From Actinosynnema sp040640215 (lineage in GTDB: Bacteria; Actinomycetota; Actinomycetes; Mycobacteriales; Pseudonocardiaceae): 64,000 nucleotides of DNA. Below, piece after piece: positions 7,496 to 15,851 of this stretch. The stretch lies in assembly GCF_040640215.1 (NCBI RefSeq), contig NZ_JBFABG010000022.1, positions 7,081 to 71,080 of the forward strand, given 5' to 3'. The position numbers were made by a program, and so were the translations under genes. The notes beneath the pieces were generated by a model. The model made no database searches, was not told the origin of the DNA, and saw only the letters and a list, made by a program, of their open reading frames with translations. Position 1 is the first letter of the stretch, and every line of letters begins with the position of its first letter.

Positions 7496-8824
7496 ATGTC
7501 TCAGGTCACTTCAGAAGACTTGCAGTGGTTTGTTCTGTTGCCCCATGGTTCCCCGGTGAGCCATTCACCTTCGCCTCAGGGCGAGTCGGTCGACCCCGCC
7601 GGTGGTGGTGTCGACAAGGTGCCCGTCGCGTTGCGCGGGCTGCGTGCCTTCACCCCCGCTCCCCTCCCGGTCGACGTGACCCTCTCGACGCGGGCGCACG
7701 CCGACCTGGCCTCGGCCGCGCTCGCCGTGGGGCGGGCGGACGAGGCGGCGCAGCGCACGCCCGACCGGGCCAGGTTCGCGCTGTGCTCGCAGTTCCGCGA
7801 GGTGCAGCGGTCGGCGCGGATGTCCGGGGAGGGGCGGTCGCTGCTGGAGACCTTCCTGATCCGGCTGTTAATGCGGCGCGGGGCGAAGGTGGCCGACGAG
7901 TCGGCGCGGGAGGTCCTGGCGCGCTATCCGCTGGGCCGGTTCATCCTGGCCTCGGAGCACTGCGGCCGGGTGCTGGCCGGCACCCCCGGCGTTTCGTTGG
8001 ACGTGGACCTGCTGGGTCAGGGCAGCGGCATCCTCACGGGCCGGGGACACCGGTCCGGGAGCGAGGGGCTGCGCACCCGCCACGGGTGGTTGGGCGGTCC
8101 CGACGAGGCCCGCGCGCACGTGCTGACCATGGCTCCGGGAGAGCCGCTGCGCGCGGCGCTGGCGGAGCTGTCGGACTGGATGACCCGACCGCACCCCCTG
8201 TCGGCGCTCGGCCGGATCGCGTTGGTGCACCTCCAGTTGGAGCTGTTGCAGCCCTACCCGGAGGCCAACGGGCACCTCGCGCGCCTGTTCACCTCGCTGG
8301 CCATGGTGGACTCGGGGATGCTGCGCGACCAGGTGCTGCCGTTGTCGCCGTGGATGGCCACCCACTCCGACGAGTACCACCTGCGGATCAAGGCGATCGT
8401 CGAGGGCGGCGCGGTGGAGGAGTGGATCCGGTTCTTCGCGCGCGGCGTCCGCGAGCAGGCGGAGGAGCAGCTCCGGTTGATCGCGGCGCTGGAGGAGCTG
8501 CTGACGAGGATGCTGGCGAAGGCCGAAGGCGCTCCCGCGACGCGGCGGGTGGTCTCCCCCTCGACGCGGCGGGTCGTCTCCGGGCTGATCACGGAGCCGG
8601 TGATGACCAACCGCGCGCTGGAAACCCGGTACGGGTTCTCCAACCGCACCGCCGGCGAGATCACCCGGCGGCTGCTCTCGACCGGGGTCCTGCGCGTGGT
8701 CCAGGAGAAGTCGTGGAACCGGGTGTTCGTCTGCGACGAGGTGCTGGACCTGTACACGCTGCGCACCCCGTTGGAACCCGCGTCCGACGCGGACCTGTTC
8801 GAGCCGCGCCCCGACGAGCGGTGA
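7496..8824 (+). CDS. Fic-domain protein with substituted catalytic motif and C-terminal winged helix
   Basis: 442 aa. Residues about 100-200 resemble the Fic N-terminal helices (FREVQRSARMSGEGRSLLETFL), followed by the Fic core and a C-terminal winged-helix region (LITEPVMTNRALETRYGFSNRTAGEITRRL). Canonical Fic enzymes AMPylate targets through HPFxDGNGR. Here the segment at 8249-8284 reads QPYPEANGHLAR: Gln252 replaces the catalytic His, Ala the first Gly and His the Arg that holds phosphates. The scaffold is kept, so AMPylation is unlikely and a regulatory or altered activity more probable. The winged helix suggests DNA binding. The ATG at 7496 is the longest start; a later one is possible. 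Confidence 0.75.
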   Translation: MSQVTSEDLQWFVLLPHGSPVSHSPSPQGESVDPAGGGVDKVPVALRGLRAFTPAPLPVDVTLSTRAHADLASAALAVGRADEAAQRTPDRARFALCSQFREVQRSARMSGEGRSLLETFLIRLLMRRGAKVADESAREVLARYPLGRFILASEHCGRVLAGTPGVSLDVDLLGQGSGILTGRGHRSGSEGLRTRHGWLGGPDEARAHVLTMAPGEPLRAALAELSDWMTRPHPLSALGRIALVHLQLELLQPYPEANGHLARLFTSLAMVDSGMLRDQVLPLSPWMATHSDEYHLRIKAIVEGGAVEEWIRFFARGVREQAEEQLRLIAALEELLTRMLAKAEGAPATRRVVSPSTRRVVSGLITEPVMTNRALETRYGFSNRTAGEITRRLLSTGVLRVVQEKSWNRVFVCDEVLDLYTLRTPLEPASDADLFEPRPDER

Positions 8825-8836
8825 GCACCCCCCACA

Positions 8837-9058
8837 GTGAAAGGCGACCCGACCCCGACCATGTCCCCACGCGTGTCCCCGCCGACCCGCCGGGCGTCGC
8901 TCGTCCGACGCCGCGTGCACGCCCTCGGCCGCACCCGTCACGTCCGGCCACGACCCCGGTCGTGGTGGCCCGGACTCCTTTCCGGGGCCAGAACCGCGAC
9001 GGCCCTCGTCCACACCCTGGCCGAGCTGAGGGTGCGTTGGGAGGAGTTCTGGAGCTAG
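8837..9058 (+). CDS. Possible small basic protein (up to 73 aa)
   Basis: The frame starts at GTG 8837 (or ATG 8861), 12 bases after the Fic gene, and has strong G/C third-position bias to its stop. The product is very basic in its first half (RRASLVRRRVHALGRTRH) and ends ALVHTLAELRVRWEEFWS, possibly amphipathic. Its last 4 bases overlap the convergent TPR gene. It could be a genuine small gene co-transcribed with the Fic gene, or chance. No family known. Confidence 0.4.
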   Translation: MKGDPTPTMSPRVSPPTRRASLVRRRVHALGRTRHVRPRPRSWWPGLLSGARTATALVHTLAELRVRWEEFWS

Positions 9059-10308
9059 CCGTCCGGGAGTGACCGCCCCGCCTCGGTGTCGAGCAGGCGG
9101 CGGACCTGGTCGGCGAGGGCCTCGACGGGTGCCCGCCCGGCCGGCCCCGCCCGGTCGGCGTCGGCCAGCAGGCGGTGGGCGGCGTGGAAGCGGCGGCGGG
9201 CGGCGTAGTGGTCGCCCGACGTCCAGTGGACGCGGCCGAGGGTGATCAGCACGGTGGCCTGCTCGACCGGGGTCGTCCCGGGCAGGGCGGCGAACTCCTG
9301 GGCCGCCTGCGACAGGTGCTCCAGCGCGTCCTGGTCGCTGCCCAGCCGGGCGAACGCGGTGCCGGTGGCGGCCGTGGTGCGGACGACGCCGAGGTGGTCG
9401 CCGCCGGCCTCGTACAGCGAGCGCAGGCGGACGTAGCAGTCCAGCTCGCGATCTTCGTGGCCTGCGGCGGCGTAGACCCCGGCGCGGTGCCACAGCACGT
9501 CGATCATGCCGTCGGTGTCCGCGAGGCGTTCCCACGCGGCCCACTCGCGGACGCCGAGGCGTTCTGCTGTCGCGATGTCGCCCCGGTCGGCGAACCACTG
9601 CGCGCCCAACCGCATCAGACCGGTGAACGAGCGCGGCGCGCGGTCGGCGATGGCGGCGTCGGCACCCGCCTCGGACAGGTCGTGCGCCCACGCCGGGGGT
9701 GCGTCACCGGGTGCGCAGGTCCAACTGTGGGCGGCCACGGCGACGGCCAGCGCCCGGGACCGGGCGTTGGCGCACGCCCGCACGACCGCCGGCAGTAACC
9801 CCAGGTTCGCGCGGACCCAGTCCCGCGCCCGCTCCCGGTCGGCGAACCGCACCGGGGGGAGCCCCGTGGTCGTCGTGGCCCGGTGGTCGAACCCGGCCGG
9901 GGGGCGGCCGAGCGCCCGACCGGCCGTGGCGAGGGTCGCGAGCACGTCCTCGCCGACGCGGGCGGCCAGGTCCCGGGTGGCCTCGTCCCAGGGCGGGTCC
10001 GGTGGTTCGGTCGGGCGGTGCGGGCCGAACGCGTCCGGCCCGGTGCGGATCAGGCCCGACGGGTGCGCACCGGTGGCCGGGACGTCCTGGAAGACCTCGA
10101 CGGGGAGGTCGGCGCTGACGGCGAGGACCCGGGCGGGCAGCTCGCCCCGGCCGAGGACCGGAAAAGCCCGGTGGAGCAGGTCGAGTCGGTCCGACGCTCT
10201 GTCCCACGCGTGGCTCACCAGCAACAACTCCCCAGTCGCGCGATCCCCGGTTCCGGCCTCCGACCCGCCGCTCCCGCAAACCGTCCGAACGTCCGATTGC
10301 GCCACCAT
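9055..10308 (-). CDS. TPR-containing protein, AfsR-like C-terminal module without DNA-binding or NTPase domain
   Basis: 417 aa. Residues about 1-140 are not recognisable. From about 150 (VRFADRERARDWVRANLGLL) it resembles the helical region that follows the NB-ARC domain in AfsR/SARP regulators, and 220-400 hold TPR-like helix pairs (GVYAAAGHEDRELDCYVRL, AFARLGSDQDALEHLSQA, LGRVHWTSGDHYAARRRF). No BTAD, winged helix or P-loop is present, so it looks like an orphan sensor or protein-binding module. The GTG start at 10308 is the longest plausible start. The gene stands alone, convergent with the Fic gene. Confidence 0.65.
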   Translation of the reverse strand: MVAQSDVRTVCGSGGSEAGTGDRATGELLLVSHAWDRASDRLDLLHRAFPVLGRGELPARVLAVSADLPVEVFQDVPATGAHPSGLIRTGPDAFGPHRPTEPPDPPWDEATRDLAARVGEDVLATLATAGRALGRPPAGFDHRATTTTGLPPVRFADRERARDWVRANLGLLPAVVRACANARSRALAVAVAAHSWTCAPGDAPPAWAHDLSEAGADAAIADRAPRSFTGLMRLGAQWFADRGDIATAERLGVREWAAWERLADTDGMIDVLWHRAGVYAAAGHEDRELDCYVRLRSLYEAGGDHLGVVRTTAATGTAFARLGSDQDALEHLSQAAQEFAALPGTTPVEQATVLITLGRVHWTSGDHYAARRRFHAAHRLLADADRAGPAGRAPVEALADQVRRLLDTEAGRSLPDG

Positions 10309-10413
10309 GGATCATGCCGGGAAACGGGGACGCGTGGTTGCCCCGACGCCCGATCGACGCAACGCCCGCGCGCCCCTCCCGGCACCTGATCAGCCGGGGG
10401 CAGCCGCGCGCCA

Positions 10414-10442
10414 GTTGTGCCACAGGTGATCAACATTGTCAA
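10414..10442 (-). promoter_or_regulatory. Possible promoter of the TPR gene
   Basis: On the minus strand a perfect TTGACA (10442-10437) is 17 bases from CACAAC (10419-10414), about 105 bases before the start. The -35 is good and the -10 weak. The interval 10309-10887 shows no gene with codon bias. Confidence 0.35.
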
Positions 10443-10794
10443 TCGAACGAGTGACACACGAATGAGCGCGGAACGCCGTTGTCGCGTTCTGCTCACTGGT
10501 CGCCATTCACTCGGGCGAGGGAATAGCGGCCGTGTCGGCTCGGTCGGACCGGGGGCGTTGCCAGGGACGTGCCGGTGCGGGAAGGAGTGCGGTGCGGGCG
10601 GTTCGCTCTGAGTGTCCGTCATGTTTTCGGTGTTCGTCGGAGGTCCACGGCGTGGGTATCGCCGTAGCGGTCGCCGATGTAAGCCGGGCAGGGGATCATC
10701 TTAGTACTGCGTACGCGACCGGTGTCCTGTGCGTACTGCGCCCTTCGGGTCGACGTGGCCCGCTCGGCGTGGGCGGGAAGGCGCGGAGGGGTTG

Positions 10795-10812
10795 ACCCGC
10801 CATTTGGCGGGT
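10795..10812. terminator. Small hairpin ACCCGCC-ATTT-GGCGGGT
   Basis: A 7-base perfect stem with a 4-base AT loop in the otherwise gene-free interval 10309-10887, 75 bases before the next start. It could be a terminator or an operator. Confidence 0.3.
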
Positions 10813-10887
10813 TCGGTGACATCGAATGGCCTATTTACACTCGCCTGGGGCAATCACAATAGATGATCAATTTGGCACACTGGGGTT

Positions 10888-11451
10888 GTGGGGAGTCGTC
10901 AGGGGGAAACGAAACAACGCCGTCGCGCTGTCGCGCCGCGCAAGCGTCGTGGCTGGTGGGCGCGCCAGAACCCGTCCAACAAGATTGCGTACACCACGCT
11001 CGGCGTGGCCATCGCGGCATTTCTCGGGGGCTTGGTCAGCTTTACCGCGGACGGGCTCACGATCATGGAGAAGATGACCGAAACGGCGTCCCCGGCCGCC
11101 GCGACGTCGGTGCGCCCGCACCCGCCCGACATGCCGCTGCCCACCTGCGCGACCTGCACGGCGAACGTCACGTACCCCGAGCAGGCGAGCCGGTCGGCCG
11201 CGCGGACCTTCCGCGACCCGAGGGCGTTCAAGGGTGCCGGCCCGAAGCTCACCCCGGGCCAGGAGATCGAGGTGGTGTGCAGGTTCCATGACCCGGACGC
11301 CCCGCCGAGCGTGCAGCCCGGGTGGTGGTACCTGATCGCGAGCGCACCGTGGAACCGGCAGTACTACTCGCCCGCCAACTCCTACCGCAACGGCGACCCG
11401 CCGGGCGGGCCCTACCTCACGGCCGTGGACAGCGCCGTGCCGGTCTGCTGA
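10888..11451 (+). CDS. Membrane-anchored protein with an extracytoplasmic SH3-like domain
   Basis: 187 aa. A basic N-terminus (RRRAVAPRKRRGWW) is followed by one TM segment at about 33-53 (IAYTTLGVAIAAFLGGLVSF), so the rest is outside. CATCTA near residue 91 may form a disulphide. Residues 115-187 match an SH3-like module common at the ends of actinomycete membrane proteins (PGQEIEVVCRFHDPDAP, WWYLIASAPWNRQYYSPANSY, AVPVC). The GTG start gives a sensible positive-inside N-terminus. Probable envelope binding; ligand unknown. A weak TTTACA (10834-10839) may be its -35. Confidence 0.7.
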   Translation: MGSRQGETKQRRRAVAPRKRRGWWARQNPSNKIAYTTLGVAIAAFLGGLVSFTADGLTIMEKMTETASPAAATSVRPHPPDMPLPTCATCTANVTYPEQASRSAARTFRDPRAFKGAGPKLTPGQEIEVVCRFHDPDAPPSVQPGWWYLIASAPWNRQYYSPANSYRNGDPPGGPYLTAVDSAVPVC

Positions 11452-11502
11452 GGAGGCGGTCCGGTGGGGGCGGTCCGGCGGAGGCCTCTTGGTGGCGCGG
11501 GG

Positions 11503-11904
11503 CTATGCGGTCTCGTCGGGGGGCAGGCGGTGGTGTTCGCCGGTCGACGGGTCCCGGCGCAGGCCCAGGCGCAGGTGCTCGATGTGGTAGACGGCCTCGT
11601 CGAGGAGCATCGCCACGTGGTCGTCGTAGAGGCTGTAGACGATGCTGCGGCCGTGGCGGGTGCCGGTGACCAGGCCGAGGGTGCGCAGCAGGCGTAGCTG
11701 GTGGGAGACCGCCGAGGTCTCCATGCCGACCTCGTCGGCCAGCTCGGTCACCGGGCAGGGGCTCTCCCGCAGCCGGGCGAGGATGAGCAGGCGGCTCGGG
11801 GTGGCCAGGGCCTGCAACGTCGCGGCGACCTTCGCGGCCTCGTCCGGGCCGAGTCGGGCCGGTGGTGCGTGCCCCGACCGGCGTCCCGACTCCTGGTGTC
11901 CCAT
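11503..11904 (-). CDS. ArsR/SmtB-family repressor
   Basis: 133 aa with the ArsR winged helix: ALATPSRLLILARLRE, then PVTELADEVGMETSAVSHQLRLLRTLGLV as recognition helices and a GRSIVYSLYDDH wing. The DDHVAMLLDEAVYHIEHL helix holds Asp and His residues in the place of the alpha-5 metal site of NmtR/KmtR/SmtB, so nickel, cobalt or zinc sensing is plausible. It is divergent from an MFS exporter gene across a 96-base gap with a perfect palindrome. By family behaviour it represses both genes until metal binds. The metal is inferred. Confidence 0.88.
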   Translation of the reverse strand: MGHQESGRRSGHAPPARLGPDEAAKVAATLQALATPSRLLILARLRESPCPVTELADEVGMETSAVSHQLRLLRTLGLVTGTRHGRSIVYSLYDDHVAMLLDEAVYHIEHLRLGLRRDPSTGEHHRLPPDETA

Positions 11905-11922
11905 CTCCCCATCCTAAACTTT

Positions 11923-11952
11923 CGTACAATTGAAGAGCTCTTCAAGTGTTCG
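11923..11952. promoter_or_regulatory. ArsR operator: perfect 16-bp palindrome in a 30-bp imperfect one
   Basis: TTGAAGAGCTCTTCAA at 11930-11945 is a perfect palindrome. The symmetry extends to 11923-11952 with only two mismatched pairs (flanks CGTACAA and GTGTTCG). It lies 19 bases before the ArsR start and about 50 before the MFS start. Confidence 0.8.
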
Positions 11953-12000
11953 ATACTCTCGCGGTCGACGGGTGGAGGCGTGACGACCGGGGGGTGTGCG

Positions 12001-13275
12001 GTGGAGCGGTCGCTGTTCGGCAACCGGGACTACCGGCGTCTGTTCGGGGCGCAGGTGGTGGCGCTGTTCGGCACCGGGCTGGCCACGGTCGCGCTGGGGT
12101 TGCTGGCCTACCGGCTGGCCGGCGCGCGAGCCGGGGCGGTGCTGGGTACCGCGCTGGCGCTGAAGATGGTCGTCTACGTGGTGGTCGCGCCGATCGCGGG
12201 CGCGTTCGCCGACCGGGTGCCGCGCCGGCTGCTGCTGGCCGGCCTGGACCTGGTGCGCGCGCTGGTGGTGTCGGCCCTGCCGCTGGTGACCGAGGTCTGG
12301 CACGTCTACGCGCTGATCGTGGTGTTGCAGTCGGCGTCGGCGGCGTTCACCCCGACCTTCCAGGCGGTGCTGCCCGACGTCCTGCCCGACGAGCGGGACT
12401 ACACCCGCGCGCTGTCGGCCTCGCAATTGGCGTCGAGCGCGGAGACCCTGCTCAGCCCGGTGCTGGCCGCCGCGGTGCTGAGCCTGGTGAGCTTCCACTG
12501 GCTGTTCACCGGCACCGCCGTCGGATTCCTGGTGTCGGCCGCGCTGGTGGTGGCCACCCGCATCCCGCCGGCGCGCCCGGTCGTCCGCGCCCGACTGGTC
12601 GACCGGATCACCGCCGGCACCCGGATCTTCCTGGCCACGCCGAGGTTGCGCGGCTTGCTCGCGGTGAACCTCGCGGTCGCCGGCGCGAGCGCGATCGTCA
12701 TGGTCAACACGGTGAACTACGTCCACGACGCGCTCGGGCGCACCGACACCGACGTCGCGGTGCTGCTGGCCGCCCACGGCGCGGGCACGATCGTCGTCGC
12801 CCTGGCCCTGCCCCGGGTGCTGGGCCGGGTGGCCGACCGCTCCGTCGTGCTCGCCGGCGCGACCGCCCTGTGCGTCGGTGCCGGCCTCGCGATCGCCCTG
12901 TCCACCGCCGGGTCCGGCGCGTGGCGGTGGCCGGCCGCGCTCACGACCTGGGCCGTGCTCGGTGCCGGGGCCGGCCTGCTGCTGACGCCGATCGGCCGGG
13001 TGCTGCGCCGCTCGGCCCGCGCCGCCGACCGGCCGGCGGTCTTCGCCGCGCAGTTCTCGCTGTCCCACGCCTGCTGGCTGCTGACGTACCCGATCGCCGG
13101 CTGGGTGGTCACCGCGACGGGGTTCACCACCGGCTGGACCGCCCTCGCCACCCTGGCCGTCGCCGGCACCGTCGCAGCCCGATTCCTGTGGCCCCGCAAC
13201 GATTCGCCCGCGACTGCCCGGGATGGAGAACCTCGGTCCGTCGAGCGCGCCGACTCCGGCCAGGGGACACGATGA
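12001..13275 (+). CDS. MFS transporter, predicted metal or drug exporter controlled by ArsR
   Basis: 424 aa, 10-12 TM helices. It starts with the RDYRRLFGAQVVALFGTGLATVALGLLA segment typical of the MFS_3/NreB-like branch; the loop after TM2 is ADRVPRRLLL. The GTG at 12001 is chosen because GGGGGG lies 6 bases upstream; the in-frame GTG at 11980 has its purine run too close. The C-terminal tail after about residue 395 is hydrophilic. Pairing with a divergent ArsR repressor suggests export of a toxic metal such as nickel or cobalt. There is no His-rich loop or tail, so the substrate remains open. Confidence 0.82.
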   Translation: MERSLFGNRDYRRLFGAQVVALFGTGLATVALGLLAYRLAGARAGAVLGTALALKMVVYVVVAPIAGAFADRVPRRLLLAGLDLVRALVVSALPLVTEVWHVYALIVVLQSASAAFTPTFQAVLPDVLPDERDYTRALSASQLASSAETLLSPVLAAAVLSLVSFHWLFTGTAVGFLVSAALVVATRIPPARPVVRARLVDRITAGTRIFLATPRLRGLLAVNLAVAGASAIVMVNTVNYVHDALGRTDTDVAVLLAAHGAGTIVVALALPRVLGRVADRSVVLAGATALCVGAGLAIALSTAGSGAWRWPAALTTWAVLGAGAGLLLTPIGRVLRRSARAADRPAVFAAQFSLSHACWLLTYPIAGWVVTATGFTTGWTALATLAVAGTVAARFLWPRNDSPATARDGEPRSVERADSGQGTR

Positions 13276-13348
13276 TGTCCTATGTGGACAGTCCTGCGCG
13301 GTCACGCTTGCCGGTCGACTCGGCACGGCACCCACTATCAGGCCGGTT

Positions 13349-13723
13349 CTAGGCCGGGCGGATGACTAGTTGGTCGGGAGGCGGCAACTGTTCCGGGTTC
13401 TCGTCCACGCCGCCGACCCACTCGATGCCGCCGAGAATCGCGCCGCGTCCCGGGTCTTCGACCGTGTAGAGGAACAGGCCGTCGTGCGGGCCCGGAGCGG
13501 CTGCGTTGACGCGGATTTCCATTCCGCGGTAGGGGCCGCGGTAGAAGTCGATGGACGGGCACCCGCAGTCGCACGTGCCGGCGACGACCACCGCCGCCGC
13601 CTGGCGTCGCAGGTCTTCGACACCCTCGAACTCGACGGCGAGGAGCGCGTCGAGCACCGCGTGCTCCCGCTGGGTCAACGGCCTGGGGTCCACACCGACG
13701 ATCGTGCCACAGGCGGTGATCAC
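13349..13723 (-). CDS. Conserved hypothetical protein with CxCGC motif
   Basis: 124 aa from a GTG start. The sequence has PLTQREHAVLDALLAVEFEGV, then GTCDCGCPSIDF and a beta-rich second half (GLFLYTVEDP, AILGGIEWVGG). The clustered cysteines could bind a metal. Similar small proteins are common in actinomycetes but lack an assigned function. The start could be a few codons later. It converges on the MFS gene with only 73 bases between stops. Confidence 0.65.
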   Translation of the reverse strand: MITACGTIVGVDPRPLTQREHAVLDALLAVEFEGVEDLRRQAAAVVVAGTCDCGCPSIDFYRGPYRGMEIRVNAAAPGPHDGLFLYTVEDPGRGAILGGIEWVGGVDENPEQLPPPDQLVIRPA

Positions 13724-14031
13724 GCGGAGGCGAATTTCAGCAGGCTGCCGGCGCGCTGACGGCTACCCGTGAAAAGGCGGACCGAACGTCCCGACAACGT
13801 GACCGCACGGCCACTCCGGGGTGTGTCGGAATTGCCGGTGAAGGCCGTTGACGAGAAGCTGTTCCGGCACGGCGAACATGCGAGGAAGTGTTGCGGAGTG
13901 GCACTCCCGGTGCCGGTCACACCCCCCAGGGTGGCCGGCACCGGTGACCGCGTCGTGGGGCCGCTGGAGGGCGTGGCCGACGCCCCGCACGGCGGGAATC
14001 CACTGTGGACGGTCGTGGTCGAGTCGTGGGG
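13724..14031. other. Gene-free interval
   Basis: No coding bias in any frame. It contains the TCCACTGTGGA palindrome at 13999-14009 and nothing else recognisable. Confidence 0.5.
13999..14009. repeat. Palindromic motif TCCACTGTGGA, copy 2
   Basis: Same 11-base palindrome as at 1927-1937 and 31790-31800, here 22 bases past the 3' end of the XRE-cupin gene. Confidence 0.5.
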
Positions 14032-14628
14032 TCAGTCGGTGTCGGGCCGGGGTTCGGTGCCGGCGCGCACGTGCGCGCGCACCCCCTGCGGGCCGAACAA
14101 GATCAGCAGTTCGACCGCGCCGCCGTCGGCGCTGCCCAGCCAGTGCGGCAGGGACGTGTCGAACTCGGCCGCCTCGCCGGGCGGCAGCGTCAGGTCGCGC
14201 CCGCCGAGCACGAGTCGCAGGTGGCCGTTGAGCACGTAGAGCCACTCGTGGCCGTCGTGGGTCTGCGGGGTCGGGTCGAGCGGTTCGGGGCGGGCCGTGA
14301 TGATCATCTTGAACGCCTGCACCCCGCCCGGCCGCCGGGACAGCGGCACGAAGACCATCCCGAACCGCCGGATCGGCTTGAGGTGGATCCGGGGGTCGCC
14401 GGTGCGCGGCGCGCCGACGAGCTCGTCCAGCGGGACGTCGTAGGTGCGGGCCAGCGGCAGCAGCAGTTCCAGGGTGGCCCGGCGGTGCCCGCTCTCCAGT
14501 CGGGACAGGGTGCTCTCGGACACCCCGGTCGTTGCCGCGAGGTCGGCGAGGGTGATGCCACGGTCGCGGCGCAGCGCGCGCAGCCGGGCACCCACCGCGT
14601 CGAGCACGTCGTCCGTCGTGCGGTCCAC
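14032..14628 (-). CDS. XRE-family regulator with C-terminal cupin domain
   Basis: 198 aa. Residues about 8-65 form an XRE helix-turn-helix (GARLRALRRDRGITLADLA, TGVSESTLSRLESGHRR). Residues about 105-185 form a small cupin barrel (HDGHEWLYVLNGHLRLVLGG, LPPGEAAEFDTSLPHWLG). Such proteins are ligand-sensing regulators of metabolism or stress. The GTG at 14628 is preferred to an ATG at 14652 because a 7+7 inverted repeat lies directly upstream of the GTG and would otherwise be coding. It is divergent from a methyltransferase gene 86 bases away, its likely target along with itself. Confidence 0.83.
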   Translation of the reverse strand: MDRTTDDVLDAVGARLRALRRDRGITLADLAATTGVSESTLSRLESGHRRATLELLLPLARTYDVPLDELVGAPRTGDPRIHLKPIRRFGMVFVPLSRRPGGVQAFKMIITARPEPLDPTPQTHDGHEWLYVLNGHLRLVLGGRDLTLPPGEAAEFDTSLPHWLGSADGGAVELLILFGPQGVRAHVRAGTEPRPDTD

Positions 14629-14634
14629 GGGTCC

Positions 14635-14655
14635 ATCTTGCCAGAACCGCAAGAT
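14635..14655. promoter_or_regulatory. Inverted-repeat operator between XRE-cupin and methyltransferase genes
   Basis: ATCTTGC (14635-14641), 7-base gap, GCAAGAT (14649-14655): perfect 7-base arms, 6 bases before the XRE start. Probable autoregulatory and shared operator. Confidence 0.65.
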
Positions 14656-14714
14656 TCCGTGCCATGGCGCGGCGGGCCTGGTGAGACTGGGCGTCCCCGA
14701 CCCGAGGAGTTTTG

Positions 14715-15341
14715 ATGAGCACCACCGATGCGGTCGCCTTCTGGGACGGCGTCCACGCGGGCCGCCCGGCGGCCACCGACCCGCGACCGAACGCCCGCCT
14801 CACGGAGGTGGTCGCGGACCTGCCCGCCGGCCGGGCGCTGGACCTCGGCTGCGGCGACGGCGGCGACGCGCTGTGGCTCGCCCGGCGGGGGTGGCGCGTC
14901 ACCGCCGTGGACATCTCGGCCGTGGCGCTCGGCCGACTGGCCGACCTCGCCCGCTCCCGCGACCTGGCCGGTCTGGTCGCCGCCGAGCGGCACGACCTGC
15001 GCGAATCGTTCCCGCCGGGCCGGTTCGACCTGGTCTGCGCCCACTACCTGCACACCCCCGCCGACCTGGACCGGGCCGCCGTCCTGCGCACCGCGGCGGA
15101 CGCGCTGGACCCGGGCGGGCGGCTGCTGGTCGTCGACCACGGCTCGACCGCGCCGTGGTCGTGGAACCAGGACCCCGACGTCCGGTACCCGTCGGCGCGG
15201 GAGCTCGCCGCGACGATCGACCTGGACCCGGCGACGTGGGTGGTCGACCGGGCCGACGCGTCCCGCCGGATCGCGACCGGCCCGGACGGGCGCACCGCCG
15301 AGGTCACCGACCACGTCCTGCTCGTCCGCCGCGCCGCCTGA
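14715..15341 (+). CDS. Class I SAM-dependent methyltransferase
   Basis: 208 aa. Motif I is ALDLGCGDGGDALWLA (about residues 35-50), the acidic loop is WRVTAVDIS, and motif IV is FDLVCAHYLHTP. The overall order matches methyltransferase type 11/12/25 enzymes, and LRTAADALDPGGRLLVVDHG is the usual post-motif segment. The ATG at 14715 follows GAGGAG; an overlapping TTG is less likely. It probably methylates a small molecule; the VVDHGSTAPWSWN region is seen in putative tellurite/thiopurine-type methyltransferases. Divergent from, and probably controlled by, the XRE-cupin protein. Confidence 0.82.
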   Translation: MSTTDAVAFWDGVHAGRPAATDPRPNARLTEVVADLPAGRALDLGCGDGGDALWLARRGWRVTAVDISAVALGRLADLARSRDLAGLVAAERHDLRESFPPGRFDLVCAHYLHTPADLDRAAVLRTAADALDPGGRLLVVDHGSTAPWSWNQDPDVRYPSARELAATIDLDPATWVVDRADASRRIATGPDGRTAEVTDHVLLVRRAA

Positions 15342-15380
15342 CCCGACGCCCAGCGCCGTCCCCGACAAATGGAGGCCACC

Positions 15381-15737
15381 GTGCCCGCTCCTTCCCGCCA
15401 CGACACCCCGCCGCCCCGGACCGGGAGCGGTGAGGCCGAGGTCCTGCGCGGGTTCCTCGACTACCTCCGGGCCTCGATCGCCGCGAAGGTCGACGGTGCC
15501 CCCGAGGCGCGGGCTCGAACGGCCGACGTCGTCACCCGCTACCGGGAGGCGGTCGAGCTCGCGAACCAGGTCCTCGACCGGTGCACCGACCTCGGCGCAC
15601 CGGTTCCCCGGCCGCGACCGGGCGGGCCCGCTCCCAGCGTCCGGTGGGCGCTCACCCACCTCATCGAGGAGACCGGCCGCCACGCGGGCCACGCCGACGT
15701 CATCCGCGAGCTCATCGACGGCGCGGTCGGGCGCTGA
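15381..15737 (+). CDS. Shortened DUF664 (DinB-like) protein
   Basis: 118 aa. The GTG at 15381 follows GGAGG at 5 bases; the ATG at 15369 overlaps that site. The N-terminal AEVLRGFLDYLRASIAAKVDG and C-terminal VRWALTHLIEETGRHAGHADVIRELIDGA are clear DUF664/DinB four-helix segments, the latter with the ETGRHAGH metal-binding region. Full-length members have about 165-175 residues. The part with helix 2 and its conserved metal-binding His is absent, so an internal deletion of about 45 codons is likely. Function unknown; a thiol-dependent enzyme in related families, probably impaired here. Confidence 0.7.
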   Translation: MPAPSRHDTPPPRTGSGEAEVLRGFLDYLRASIAAKVDGAPEARARTADVVTRYREAVELANQVLDRCTDLGAPVPRPRPGGPAPSVRWALTHLIEETGRHAGHADVIRELIDGAVGR

Positions 15738-15851
15738 CCACCCCTGGGCGCGGTTCCGCCCGACACCCCACCAGGTGAAAATGGCCCGGTCCGCCCCGGA
15801 CCGACGGGTGACTGTCCTGCGGAGCGTGGCGGAACGTCACAGACTTCGGCT

